NCBI GenBank assembly: GCA_046757725.1
Contig: JBHHYU010000039.1
Span: 1-24,362 of the forward strand
Origin: JBHHYU01 sp046757725
GTDB taxonomy: Bacteria; Desulfobacterota; Binatia; UBA9968
DNA: 24,362 nucleotides
Direction of reading: 5' to 3'
Shown here: positions 1-6,568 of the stretch, piece by piece
How positions within the stretch are numbered: position 1 is the first letter of the stretch
Layout of the letters: every line of letters starts with the position of its first letter
Program-made: the position numbers and the translations under genes
The notes under the pieces: model-generated
What the model was told of the DNA's origin: nothing
Databases searched by the model: none
What the model saw: the letters and a program-made list of their open reading frames with translations, nothing else

Positions 1-56
1 GGGCAGCACATGATCGATTTCAAATACGAGACGGCTGTCAAGAAAGGAGAAACAAT

Positions 57-539
57 ATGCAACTGGCGACTCTTAATGCTCTTCTCAAATCCTTTTGCCG
101 CCAAGATAGCGAGCGTGATTTCCAGATGGTCTTGTCGGATCGAAAACCTAGAAACCAGAGAGGGTTGTATCGCTATAAGGAAAGAACGATAACCCTTTAC
201 CCGAGAACCTGCGACGCAATAGAAATATACGGCGCAGCACTCCACGAGTTGGCCCACCACCTTCTCTGGAAAAGACATGAGAACTCACTTCAGAGGCGGT
301 TCCATCAAGGCATGACTGTTCCCCATCACGGAAAGGAATTCAGGAAAATCCTAGACGAATTACTTGGCACTTTCAATTTTCACTACCGGGAGCTGCTGAA
401 AGGGAAACTGGTATTCAACAAACGAAAACCGACGCTCCCACCTCGCTTTGTACCGTTTGACAGAAACTCCGGATCGTCCAAGAGTGTCGAGTCCGGCGGC
501 TTTGGAATTGGTTATTCACGCACAGAAAGGAGAAAGTGA
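57..539 (+). CDS. SprT-like zinc metallopeptidase domain protein
   Basis: The 160-residue protein carries HELAHH (residues 63-68), the HExxH zinc-peptidase signature, followed about 23 residues later by HGKEF (from residue 91). In SprT/SprT-like and related minimal peptidases an HGxxF motif supplies the third ligand. No signal peptide or membrane segment is visible, so it should act in the cytoplasm. The basic C-terminal tail (residues 115-160) is low in recognisable structure. The start is supported by a strong AAGGAG eight bases upstream of the ATG. It lies at the window edge beside an accessory cassette and a tRNA scar, so it may belong to a mobile element, where small metallopeptidases of this kind are common. 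The substrate is unknown; peptidase fold is likely, exact family less so. Confidence 0.7.
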   Translation: MQLATLNALLKSFCRQDSERDFQMVLSDRKPRNQRGLYRYKERTITLYPRTCDAIEIYGAALHELAHHLLWKRHENSLQRRFHQGMTVPHHGKEFRKILDELLGTFNFHYRELLKGKLVFNKRKPTLPPRFVPFDRNSGSSKSVESGGFGIGYSRTERRK

Positions 540-659
540 AATCCCAGCTTGACAGCCCTGATTATGTGGTGGGAGAATGCCTGCACGTCAGAGGGGCAAA
601 CATCGATGGGCCAGGCTAGGCAAGAGCGCACTGGCTTTTCGCCGTAAGCTTACCGTCAA

Positions 660-689
660 CTGATTAATCGCACTTGTGTCTTTTATAAT
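660..689 (+). promoter_or_regulatory. Putative promoter of the TIGR04255 cassette
   Basis: A perfect TATAAT -10 hexamer lies at 684-689. The best -35 candidate at the right distance is weak (CTGATT, 660-665, 18-base spacer). Transcription from here would begin about 17 bases before the ATG at 714, leaving a short leader with no obvious Shine-Dalgarno sequence. Confidence 0.45.
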
Positions 690-713
690 GCGTTAGTATG
701 TTATTCGTCAAAA

Positions 714-1460
714 ATGGCTAGAATGAGACATCTTCAGAATGCTCCGATTACCGAGGCAATTATCGACTTTCGAATACACCCCACGAAGGGCTTTCATATT
801 GAGAAATTCCTCGACTTCAAAGCTCAGTTGCTAAGCAATTATCCGGTAATGGAGCCTCGAAAGTTAATTGAGAGCCGGTTCGAAATTAAAAAGGGTGAGC
901 CAAACATAGAGATCACTAAACGAGAAGCACCGCAAGGGTATTGGTTTAAATCTTCTGATGGCCTGGAAATAGTACAGTTTCGGGTTGATGGATTTACTTT
1001 TAACCGTCTAAAACCTTATACACGTTGGGAGGACATATTTCCCAAAGCCTGGCGACTGTGGGAAACGTATACCCAAAGTGGCGCGGCAGAGTTTGTCACA
1101 CGAATTGCCACACGATTCATAAATCGGTTGACTTTTCGGACTCCGGTATATGACCTTGCGACGTATTTGACTACGCCTCCTCACACCCCCGAAGGTATTT
1201 CGGGAAATATTGCCGGTTTTTTGACAAGAGTAGTCGTAAATACCCCGGAAAAGGGCTTAAATGCTAATATTACACACGCTCTTGAAGAGGGTACGAATCG
1301 AAGCAGTGTCGTTGTAATTCTAGATATTGATGCTTATAAACAGAAGCAGTTTGAAATAGGTGACAGTTTGCTTCCTACAACGTTTAACAGTTTACATGAT
1401 CTTAAAAACAGTATATTCTTTTCTACTATCACAGAGGAGGCAGCGAGGTTATTTGAATGA
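714..1460 (+). CDS. TIGR04255 family protein
   Basis: The N-terminal stretch NAPITEAIIDFRIHP (residues 9-23) matches the opening signature of the TIGR04255 family, a sporadically distributed protein of about 250-270 residues with no known function; the 248 residues here fit. It appears soluble, without signal peptide or membrane helix. Two ATGs are possible (714 and 723) and neither has a clear ribosome-binding site; 714 puts the signature at the usual distance from the start. The stop overlaps the next start as ATGA, so the two genes are probably translationally coupled. Together with the two downstream genes it forms a compact cassette. Base composition is AT-richer than the core genes to the right, consistent with acquisition by transfer. 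Function is not known and none is proposed. Confidence 0.75.
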   Translation: MARMRHLQNAPITEAIIDFRIHPTKGFHIEKFLDFKAQLLSNYPVMEPRKLIESRFEIKKGEPNIEITKREAPQGYWFKSSDGLEIVQFRVDGFTFNRLKPYTRWEDIFPKAWRLWETYTQSGAAEFVTRIATRFINRLTFRTPVYDLATYLTTPPHTPEGISGNIAGFLTRVVVNTPEKGLNANITHALEEGTNRSSVVVILDIDAYKQKQFEIGDSLLPTTFNSLHDLKNSIFFSTITEEAARLFE

Positions 1461-1954
1461 ATGCATTAGCTGTGACTATCGATAGCTTTTTTGGTCCTCA
1501 CACTTACCGCGGAATTAGCGAAGAGGCTACAATCATAAGAAACCATGTCGAAGAAGTGCACAAGGATTTTTCAGATTCAGATTCTGAAACGCTGGGGAAA
1601 AATTACCGAGAAACTCTCAAAGCCCTCGTCGAGAACTCTACTGAATGCAGGACTGAAGATTGGGATGGCAATGAGGCTGCTGCGACAACGTATTCTGACC
1701 TCGTAGCGGCATCGTGTTTCCTTAGCACTTTACCCACATCGTTCCCCGTCCCCGAAATTTCCGTGGACCCAGATGGCGAGTTCGCATTCGATTGGTTTAA
1801 CGGTGAACGGGATGTATTAACTGTGAGCATAGGTCGTGACCGTAAAATTAGCTATGCTGCACGGTTCGGAAGAACTCGACATTATGGCACGGAGTATTTT
1901 GGGGATGAGATTCCTCCGATTATTACAGAACATCTGGAACGGCTTTTTTCATAA
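1457..1954 (+). CDS. Conserved hypothetical protein, partner of TIGR04255
   Basis: A 165-residue soluble protein overlapping the TIGR04255 stop by four bases (ATGA). Visible landmarks are a WDGNEAAATTYSDL segment near residues 68-81, a proline-rich turn PTSFPVPEISVDPDGEFAFDW (the DPDG and DW elements are the recognisable part) and a C-terminal IPPIIxxHLERL helix. The arrangement resembles a group of uncharacterised proteins with a W-D-G-x-x-A motif and a later DPDG-x-x-x-x-x-W element that I recall as neighbours of TIGR04255 genes; I know no Pfam name for it. It has no signal peptide or membrane segment. Coupling to the upstream gene suggests the products act together. Confidence 0.65.
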   Translation: MNALAVTIDSFFGPHTYRGISEEATIIRNHVEEVHKDFSDSDSETLGKNYRETLKALVENSTECRTEDWDGNEAAATTYSDLVAASCFLSTLPTSFPVPEISVDPDGEFAFDWFNGERDVLTVSIGRDRKISYAARFGRTRHYGTEYFGDEIPPIITEHLERLFS

Positions 1955-2354
1955 AAAATCGCGGCTGCGCTCTCTTGATGATCCGATCACCAGATTTTTG
2001 CAGCATACAAATTTATTCAGCAGGAACAAGAGCCGAGTTAAGCCTGGAGCATTTTTACCACGCCCCAATTCCACGGTGGCAGGCCAACTCGAAACCTCGG
2101 TCTTCTTAATTTCAAATCTTTCTGAACATAAAATCTGGAAAATCGGAGAAAGGCATGTTGCCAGGAAACAAAAAACCATCTATGGGCGAGCTGACCTTCC
2201 GGCGTCGGCAGTTTTAAAAGCGAAACTTGAGCTTGAAATTGATGACATTCCGCTTCGTCACGCTAATATCATTGGTTGGCCTCCCGATAAGGCTTCACGG
2301 AAAGACCTTGCAGTTGACCTCGCGCAATCCTCGCAGTTAAAGCTTCGTCTCTGA
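1905..2354 (+). CDS. Conserved hypothetical protein, third gene of the cassette
   Basis: The open frame continues 400 bases past the preceding gene and ends in a protein-like sequence: DDPITRFL, then NKSRVKPGAFLPRP, ETSVFLISNLSEHKIW, a GRADLPASAV stretch and RHANIIGWP. I recall the pattern RVKPxAF / SVFR / IW / GRADI / RHA(N/D)I.GWP from uncharacterised bacterial proteins of similar length, so I judge this a real gene and not a shadow. The start is uncertain: the ATG at 1905 (149 residues, GGAG about ten bases upstream) overlaps the previous gene by 50 bases, and no ATG or GTG exists between the end of that gene and the conserved region. It is soluble, without export signal. Function unknown. 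Confidence 0.6.
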   Translation: MRFLRLLQNIWNGFFHKKSRLRSLDDPITRFLQHTNLFSRNKSRVKPGAFLPRPNSTVAGQLETSVFLISNLSEHKIWKIGERHVARKQKTIYGRADLPASAVLKAKLELEIDDIPLRHANIIGWPPDKASRKDLAVDLAQSSQLKLRL

Positions 2355-2766
2355 CAAACACCGGTTATGGTAAAAAAATAGTCTGATTTGGGTTCTACAG
2401 TTTCCAATGCTGTTTCTCAGACGGTTATTAGCTTTTTCCCTTCCGTGGCTTTCTCCTCCTGTCCGGGTTCAAATCCAGTCGCCCCGACCATCTTTCTTCG
2501 CCAGAAAGTACAGCTACCTGGCTTGGCGTTTCGGGCCTCCTCTCGTCGCAGTTTCCATCAAGGTCTCAGTCTAGCCCGTGAAAGCTTTCTTAGGGGCGAC
2601 ATCTCTATCGTCTCTGATGAATTGTCCTCAATCCCTCTCGCACGCATGACGCAACTTTCTGTTACTTGCATTTCAGTTTTCACGGAGGTAAGTGGGTAGA
2701 GATCGTTAAGTCATACATCACGACCTGGTCAACAAAACGCCGGAGAAATTTTTTAAGGTAAACGTC
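2355..2766. other. Intergenic junction region without a convincing gene
   Basis: No credible coding sequence is visible. An open frame at 2388-2699 starts with TTG, has no ribosome-binding site and runs through the tRNA fragment at 2464-2490, so I do not call it. The segment separates the accessory cassette from larE and holds the tRNA-Pro scar. An AAGG eight bases before the larE ATG is the only translation signal. Confidence 0.6.
2464..2490 (+). other. tRNA-Pro 3'-end fragment (likely attachment-site scar)
   Basis: The bases 2468-2490 read as T-loop TTCAAAT, 3' T-stem CCAGT, acceptor strand CGCCCCG, discriminator A and an encoded CCA. The CGCCCCG-A-CCA ending is that of bacterial tRNA-Pro genes, whose 5' end begins CGGGGCG. 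No CGGGGCG and no D- or anticodon arm lies upstream, and the T-stem is imperfect (CCGGG against CCAGT), so this is not a functional tRNA. A detached 3' end is what an integrase that targets a tRNA gene leaves at the far end of an integrated element. Confidence 0.6.
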
Positions 2767-3621
2767 ATGCCGTCGCTTGATATCAAGATTGCAAAGCTTC
2801 GAGACCTGATTCGGGAGATGGAACAGGTGGTCATCTGTTTCTCGGGTGGGGTTGATTCCGGTTTTCTGCTAGCCGAGTCGGTCCGAATTCTTGCCGAGCG
2901 GGCCTTGGCCCTGACGGCGGTGTCGCCGAGTCTCGCGCCTCAGGAGAAAGCAGACGCCCAGCGGTTGGCTTTACAGCTTGGGGCACGTCATCTCCTTATC
3001 GAAACCCATGAACTAGACAATGCGCGATATGCCGCTAATCCGGTCGACCGTTGCTACTTTTGCAAGACCGAACTCTACGGTACGGCCATTGAGCACGCCC
3101 GCCATCTAGGCATTCCTTATGTGCTCGACGGTTTCAACGTAGACGACCGGGGCGATCATCGGCCAGGACGTGCGGCTGCACGCGAACAGGGCGTACGCTC
3201 CCCTCTTGACGAGCTAGGATTTACAAAGGCGGACATTCGCGAGGCGGCCCGTCGTATTGATCTGCCGATCTGGAATAAGCCTGCCCTAGCGTGTCTATCC
3301 AGCCGCTTCCCCTACGGTACCGAGATTACTCCTGCCCGCTTGGGTCAGGTAGCGCGATGCGAGCGAGTCCTACGAGAGTTGGGTTTTCGGGTCTACCGCG
3401 TTCGTTACCACGAGACTGTCGCTCGGATTGAGGTCGCAACCGAGGAACTACCCCGGCTATTGAGTCCTGATATGCGTAGTGAGATCAGTCGACGCTTTCG
3501 GGAAGCAGGATTTTCATATGTCACCGTCGACCTAGAAGGTTACCGACGGGGTGCCTTGAACGAAACGGTATCGGTCACTAGGGCAGAGAGATGGTTCAAG
3601 ATAGTCAAGGACATCTCCTAA
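2767..3621 (+). CDS. larE: LarE-type ATP-dependent sacrificial sulfur transferase
   Basis: The 284-residue protein has the PP-loop ATP-pyrophosphatase signature CFSGGVDSGFLL (residues 24-35), the LarE segment DRCYFCKTELY (94-104) and KPALACLSSRFPYG (171-184). Known LarE proteins adenylate the carboxylates of pyridinium-3,5-biscarboxylic acid mononucleotide and replace them with thiocarboxylates, making the nickel-pincer cofactor of lactate racemase and related LarA enzymes. Cys176 aligns with the sacrificial cysteine; Cys96 and Cys99 add a CxxC, the three-cysteine set described for [4Fe-4S] LarE variants. No larA, larB or larC is within the window, so its client is elsewhere. The start has AAGG eight bases upstream. 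Confidence 0.9.
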   Translation: MPSLDIKIAKLRDLIREMEQVVICFSGGVDSGFLLAESVRILAERALALTAVSPSLAPQEKADAQRLALQLGARHLLIETHELDNARYAANPVDRCYFCKTELYGTAIEHARHLGIPYVLDGFNVDDRGDHRPGRAAAREQGVRSPLDELGFTKADIREAARRIDLPIWNKPALACLSSRFPYGTEITPARLGQVARCERVLRELGFRVYRVRYHETVARIEVATEELPRLLSPDMRSEISRRFREAGFSYVTVDLEGYRRGALNETVSVTRAERWFKIVKDIS

Positions 3622-3651
3622 CCTTTCCTCGCAACAACCAGGGAACATTCA

Positions 3652-3891
3652 ATGGAGCAGTCACGGAACAGCGAATCTAGCGGTCGGATCGGTTCAAAAC
3701 CCAAGATTTTCACAGCAATCAGCCACAGTTCCGGACTGGCAGCCGTACTGGGGCTGTTTATCACCGCCTCTGCTTATTCGACGGATCCACAGTCAAGAAT
3801 GGTATCCATCGGGCTCATCATCGCGGCTGGTGGAGCCATTCTGTTTCTAGCCACCAAACTCGTGGCCCGCCGACGATACAGTCAGGACTGA
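3652..3891 (+). CDS. Small two-helix membrane protein, unknown function
   Basis: A 79-residue protein with a polar N-terminus (about 25 residues), two hydrophobic segments (about residues 27-43 and 50-68) and a basic end AxRRRYSQD-like, giving a hairpin in the inner membrane with a cytoplasmic positive tail. AGGGAA seven bases before the ATG supports the start. It follows larE by 30 bases on the same strand and may be co-transcribed with it, but nothing ties it to nickel-pincer chemistry. I do not recognise the family. Confidence 0.55.
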   Translation: MEQSRNSESSGRIGSKPKIFTAISHSSGLAAVLGLFITASAYSTDPQSRMVSIGLIIAAGGAILFLATKLVARRRYSQD

Positions 3892-4038
3892 CGGCAGTCT
3901 GATTCACCAAACCCCGAGGCGAAAAACCAGAGCAACAGAGACTTCTCCTGCCTTCTCGGACAATTGAGGATTCGTTTCGCCTCTTGAGGAGAACCTTCCA
4001 GCGGATAAGCCTGCAGAAAGTGATGTTTAGTTGAAGGA

Positions 4039-4073
4039 CTGATCCCGAATCCTGACAGCCCGGAAGGGATCAG
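4039..4073. repeat. Inverted repeat between convergent genes
   Basis: CTGATCCC (4039-4046) and GGGATCAG (4066-4073) are perfect 8-base complements around a 19-base loop. A second small hairpin (CACC..GCT / AGC..GGTG) follows at about 4076-4095. They lie just past the stop of the minus-strand YqaA gene. They could help end transcription, but there is no T-run on either side, so I call only the repeat. Confidence 0.4.
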
Positions 4074-4095
4074 ACACCACGCTCGACAGCGGTGC

Positions 4096-4836
4096 TCAGC
4101 GAAGCCACCGGACGATCACAAATCCTCCGATGAGCAAGACCACGAAAAGGATGCTAAAGAGATTGAAGTAGCGATCGATAAGCCGCTGGATGCCACGGCC
4201 ACACCAAAAGAGCAGACCACCCTCCAGGAAAAACCGCGCGGTGCGAGAAAAGCCTGACGCCAAGATGAAAAGGGGTATGTTCATGGCGAATACGCCGGAA
4301 GCGATGGTGAAGATCTTGTATGGGATCGGCGTGAACCCCGCAATCAGGACTGCCAGGAACCCGTATTCATTATAGAGCATTTGTACGCTCGCAAAACCCT
4401 CACGAGTAAAGCCAGGAATGTAAGCAAAAAAAAGATCCTGGACGGCTTCCCAAACAAAGTATCCAATAGCGTATCCGGCGATGCCCCCGAGTACGCTTCC
4501 GATCGAGCAGACCGTCGCATACCAGAAAGCGCGCCTTGGTCTGGCAAGGCCGAGAGCCAGGAGCAGGAGGTCGGGAGGAAGGGGAAATATGCTCGATTCT
4601 GCAAAGGCAAGGGTGAAAAGGGCAGGAACCCCGTAAGGGGTCTCTGACCAGTGAAGAACCCAGTCATAGAGCCGGCGGTGGATGCCAGGGCGTGAGAGAG
4701 GTACCTCCGTTGTCGGGCCGGTACTATTTGAATCGGCGAGCGGTAAATGAGACCTGTCATTTACGGCATCCGGCCCGATCTCGCGGACTGGATTTAAGCT
4801 GGTCTCCCCCGAGCCACGTTGGCTCCAGTTAGGCAT
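4096..4836 (-). CDS. YqaA/DedA-superfamily membrane protein
   Basis: The 246-residue protein has about 50 polar, poorly structured residues followed by a multi-helix membrane domain. Typical features are AESSIFPLPPDLLLLALGLA, a glycine-rich GSVLGGIAGYAIGYF segment, FTPIPYKIFTIASGVF and the SRTARFFLEGG basic motif, as in the YqaA branch of the SNARE-associated/DedA superfamily. DedA relatives act as lipid flippases or proton-linked transporters that keep the envelope healthy; the YqaA branch is poorly studied. The ATG at 4836 lacks a clear ribosome-binding site, and the long N-terminal extension could mean a later non-ATG start. It is convergent with the larE unit. Confidence 0.8.
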   Translation of the reverse strand: MPNWSQRGSGETSLNPVREIGPDAVNDRSHLPLADSNSTGPTTEVPLSRPGIHRRLYDWVLHWSETPYGVPALFTLAFAESSIFPLPPDLLLLALGLARPRRAFWYATVCSIGSVLGGIAGYAIGYFVWEAVQDLFFAYIPGFTREGFASVQMLYNEYGFLAVLIAGFTPIPYKIFTIASGVFAMNIPLFILASGFSRTARFFLEGGLLFWCGRGIQRLIDRYFNLFSILFVVLLIGGFVIVRWLR

Positions 4837-5008
4837 AGGAGCAAACTATCATGTAGCGTCGGATAGAGCAAAACAGCAGAATTAGTTTTCTGCCTCAACT
4901 AAGTGCAAACATCACCCATTCCTTCTGGAATATTGCGTGAGAGGTGTTTGCCTTGAGACTGATCAACCCTCCTCGGATACCGATTCCTGTTCGGCTAGCT
5001 TTTTTACC

Positions 5009-5188
5009 TTAAGGCGTTGGTTTATCAAGGACGCTCCCGACATTAGTAAACACATTGTTTGCGCTCTCTCCTACTCCTCCCTCACTAACTGCAAGCCAGA
5101 TGACAAAGACGACCAGAGCAAGGATTAAGGTGTACTCAACAATGGCTTGGCCTTCTTCCTGCGTAAAAAGTCTTTTCAAAAGCTCCAT
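5009..5188 (-). CDS. Flp-type pilin (Flp/Fap family), 59 residues
   Basis: A short gene on the minus strand with an excellent GGAGG eight bases before its ATG. The protein begins MELLKRLFTQEEGQAIVEYT and continues with a hydrophobic helix (LILALVVFVIWLAV, residues 21-34) and a small polar C-terminus. The G13|Q14-A-I-V-E18-Y19 arrangement is the Flp prepilin processing site, G followed by XXXXEY and the hydrophobic assembly helix, cut by a TadV/CpaA-type prepilin peptidase. Flp subunits polymerise into type IVc (Tad) pili used in adhesion. No tad secretion genes are next to it in the window, so it is a lone pilin gene here. Confidence 0.85.
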   Translation of the reverse strand: MELLKRLFTQEEGQAIVEYTLILALVVFVIWLAVSEGGVGESANNVFTNVGSVLDKPTP

Positions 5189-5236
5189 TCCTTTTGCCTC
5201 CTTATGTTGTTACTGATCAGCTCCACTTTATTCTTA

Positions 5237-5254
5237 CGGTGATAAAATATACCG
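5237..5254. repeat. Near-palindrome in the pilin leader
   Basis: CGGT-G-ATA-AAA-TAT-ACCG: a 7-base dyad with one bulged base, centred about 57 bases upstream of the Flp start. It has the size of a regulator half-site pair, but nothing shows that a protein binds it. Confidence 0.25.
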
Positions 5255-5354
5255 TTTTTACGAACTTGTTATTGTAGCAAGAAATAGGCCAGTAATAGCT
5301 TCTCTGTATCTTATTGATTTTACTCGGTAACTAAATCGTCAGCGCTTTGAAATA

Positions 5355-5388
5355 CAAAATGTAAAGGGCAAATATGCCCTTTACTTTG
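5355..5388 (-). terminator. Probable intrinsic terminator of the Sec-DsbA unit
   Basis: GTAAAGGGCA (5361-5370) and TGCCCTTTAC (5375-5384) form a perfect 10-base stem around a 4-base loop; CAAA (5355-5358) and TTTG (5385-5388) can extend it past a two-base bulge. On the minus strand it is followed by ATTTTGTATTT, a moderate T-rich tract. It lies about 245 bases beyond the stop of the selenoprotein gene and before the pilin leader, so it would separate the two units. Confidence 0.55.
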
Positions 5389-5630
5389 CTACCGGTCGCA
5401 AGAAGGCCATGTTCCGACACCGGATGCAGGTTTCCCGGTCAAAAAGAGCAATGGGAGTTCCCTCTTTACTAATAGCTACAGAATTCAGGACGGCGGATAA
5501 AGTGAAAATGGTTACGAGATGCCGGGCAAACGCTTTAGAGCTAAGGAAGAGTACGAGGCAAAGATAAAGCAGAAAAGGGGAAATAGCCGGAGGTAGGAAG
5601 GGGTATACGAGTTCCTAGTTTATTGACCTT

Positions 5631-6428
5631 CTATGGATTCTTAGCGTTAAGCAGGCTTTCAATAGTCTGCATGAACCTGGCATAGGGCTGGGCTCCGCGT
5701 ATTATCTGCAGAGCCTTTACCTTCATTCCGTCTCCCTCTGTGCGGCCTAGTAAAAAGGTAGGGGTACCTCTTACACCGACTTTGGCTCCCACGGAGATGT
5801 CTTTGCGGATTTCGGTCGCATGCTTCCCACTATTCAAACACTGCTTGAAGGTCGGCAGGTTTAAACCGATCGCTTGTGCGTGCCCTGGTAACGCTTCGGG
5901 TCCCAGAGATTTTTGATGGGCAAAGAGCCTATCGTGCATCTCCCAGTATTTTTCTTGTTCGCCGGCGCAATTAGCGGCCTCATGGGCCTTGAATGCGTTT
6001 TTGTGGATGCGTTCCAAAGGGAAATCGAAGAAGACATATCTGACCTTCCCGGTCCTAATGTAATCTCTCTTGATCTGCGGCAACGTCTCACGGACGTGAC
6101 GGGCGCAGAAGGGTCACTGGTAATCAGAAAAATCAAGGATGGTCACCTTAGCCTTAGGATTACCTTTCGTGGGGTTATCCCGAAGGCTCAGAACCACCGG
6201 CTGAAACGGTTGCGGTGCCTGTCTTCGACGCGCTTGGCTGACCTGCCTTAGTAGGAATGTCCGTATCGCCTCAAGTTCCTTTTGTATTTTTTTCTGTCCC
6301 TCTTTTAGTGTCGCAAGATCGTCTCGTAGAGCCTTGAGCTCCTCGCTGGACTGCGCCAGCCCAGGTTGGGTAAAGGAGAACAGTAGAAGAACAAACGTTA
6401 AAAACAGCCCAGACATTATTTTTCGCAT
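5631..6428 (-). CDS. DsbA-family thioredoxin-fold selenoprotein (in-frame TGA = Sec105)
   Basis: Read with TGA at 6116-6114 as selenocysteine this is a 265-residue secreted protein. Residues 1-26 are a signal peptide, about 28-62 a charged coiled coil, and about 88-262 a DsbA-like thioredoxin fold. The frame is unbroken apart from the TGA, which falls exactly at the first catalytic cysteine: VTILDFSDYQ-U-PFCARH, giving Sec105-Pro-Phe-Cys108 in place of CPFC. The cis-proline motif GTPTF (Pro223) and the downstream FFDFPLE, ANCAGEQEKYWEMH elements are intact, which argues against a decayed gene. A hairpin with a G-containing loop follows the TGA at the right distance. Automatic annotation would split it into two pieces (6114-6428 and 5631-6083). 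The alternative is a Cys-to-stop mutation. Likely role: thiol oxidation or isomerisation in the periplasm. Confidence 0.85.
6075..6116 (-). promoter_or_regulatory. Candidate bacterial SECIS element after the Sec TGA
   Basis: Downstream of TGA (6116-6114), CTGCG (6108-6104) pairs with CGCAG (6079-6075). Inside, CG (6101-6100) pairs with CG (6085-6084), and TCAC (6099-6096) pairs with GTGA (6091-6088), capped by the loop GTCC with a two-base 3' bulge. Eighteen bases separate TGA from the loop G, as I recall for the E. coli fdhF element, which also has its key G in the apical loop bound by SelB. Confidence 0.7.
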
Positions 6429-6568
6429 AGTTCCTAAATAACAGGAAGGTAGCTGTCATGCAATGGATAAATGGCCCCCTTTACAGGAGTGGTTGGCGGG
6501 GTACTTACCTCTCAAAGTGCTAACCTTGCGGGAGATTTCGCGGGGCGTTCCCATGGGGCAAACTGCGG

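Larger units (their letters stand above)
5189..5630. other. Region upstream of the pilin gene, no confirmed gene
   Basis: The stretch holds the leader of the Flp gene, the palindromic terminator at 5355-5388 and an open minus-strand frame from 5614 to 5381. That frame (77 codons) reads like a secreted peptide, with a hydrophobic start (FLLYLCLVLFLSSKAFA) and a late CIRC motif, but it has no ATG, GTG or TTG start and no ribosome-binding site, so it is not called as a gene. Confidence 0.5.

Noticed and set aside
2388..2699. 103-codon plus-strand frame starting with TTG
   Set aside because: No ribosome-binding site, low-complexity composition rich in Ser and Phe, and it runs through the tRNA-Pro fragment; not a credible gene.
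3916..3983. GAGGCGAAA / TTTCGCCTC, 9-base complementary pair 50 bases apart
   Set aside because: Loop too long and no T-run; it may be chance, and no function can be supported.
5913..6251. Plus-strand 112-codon frame across the TGA region of the Sec-DsbA gene
   Set aside because: It is the antisense shadow of the selenoprotein; the minus-strand translation carries signal peptide, active site and cis-Pro motifs.
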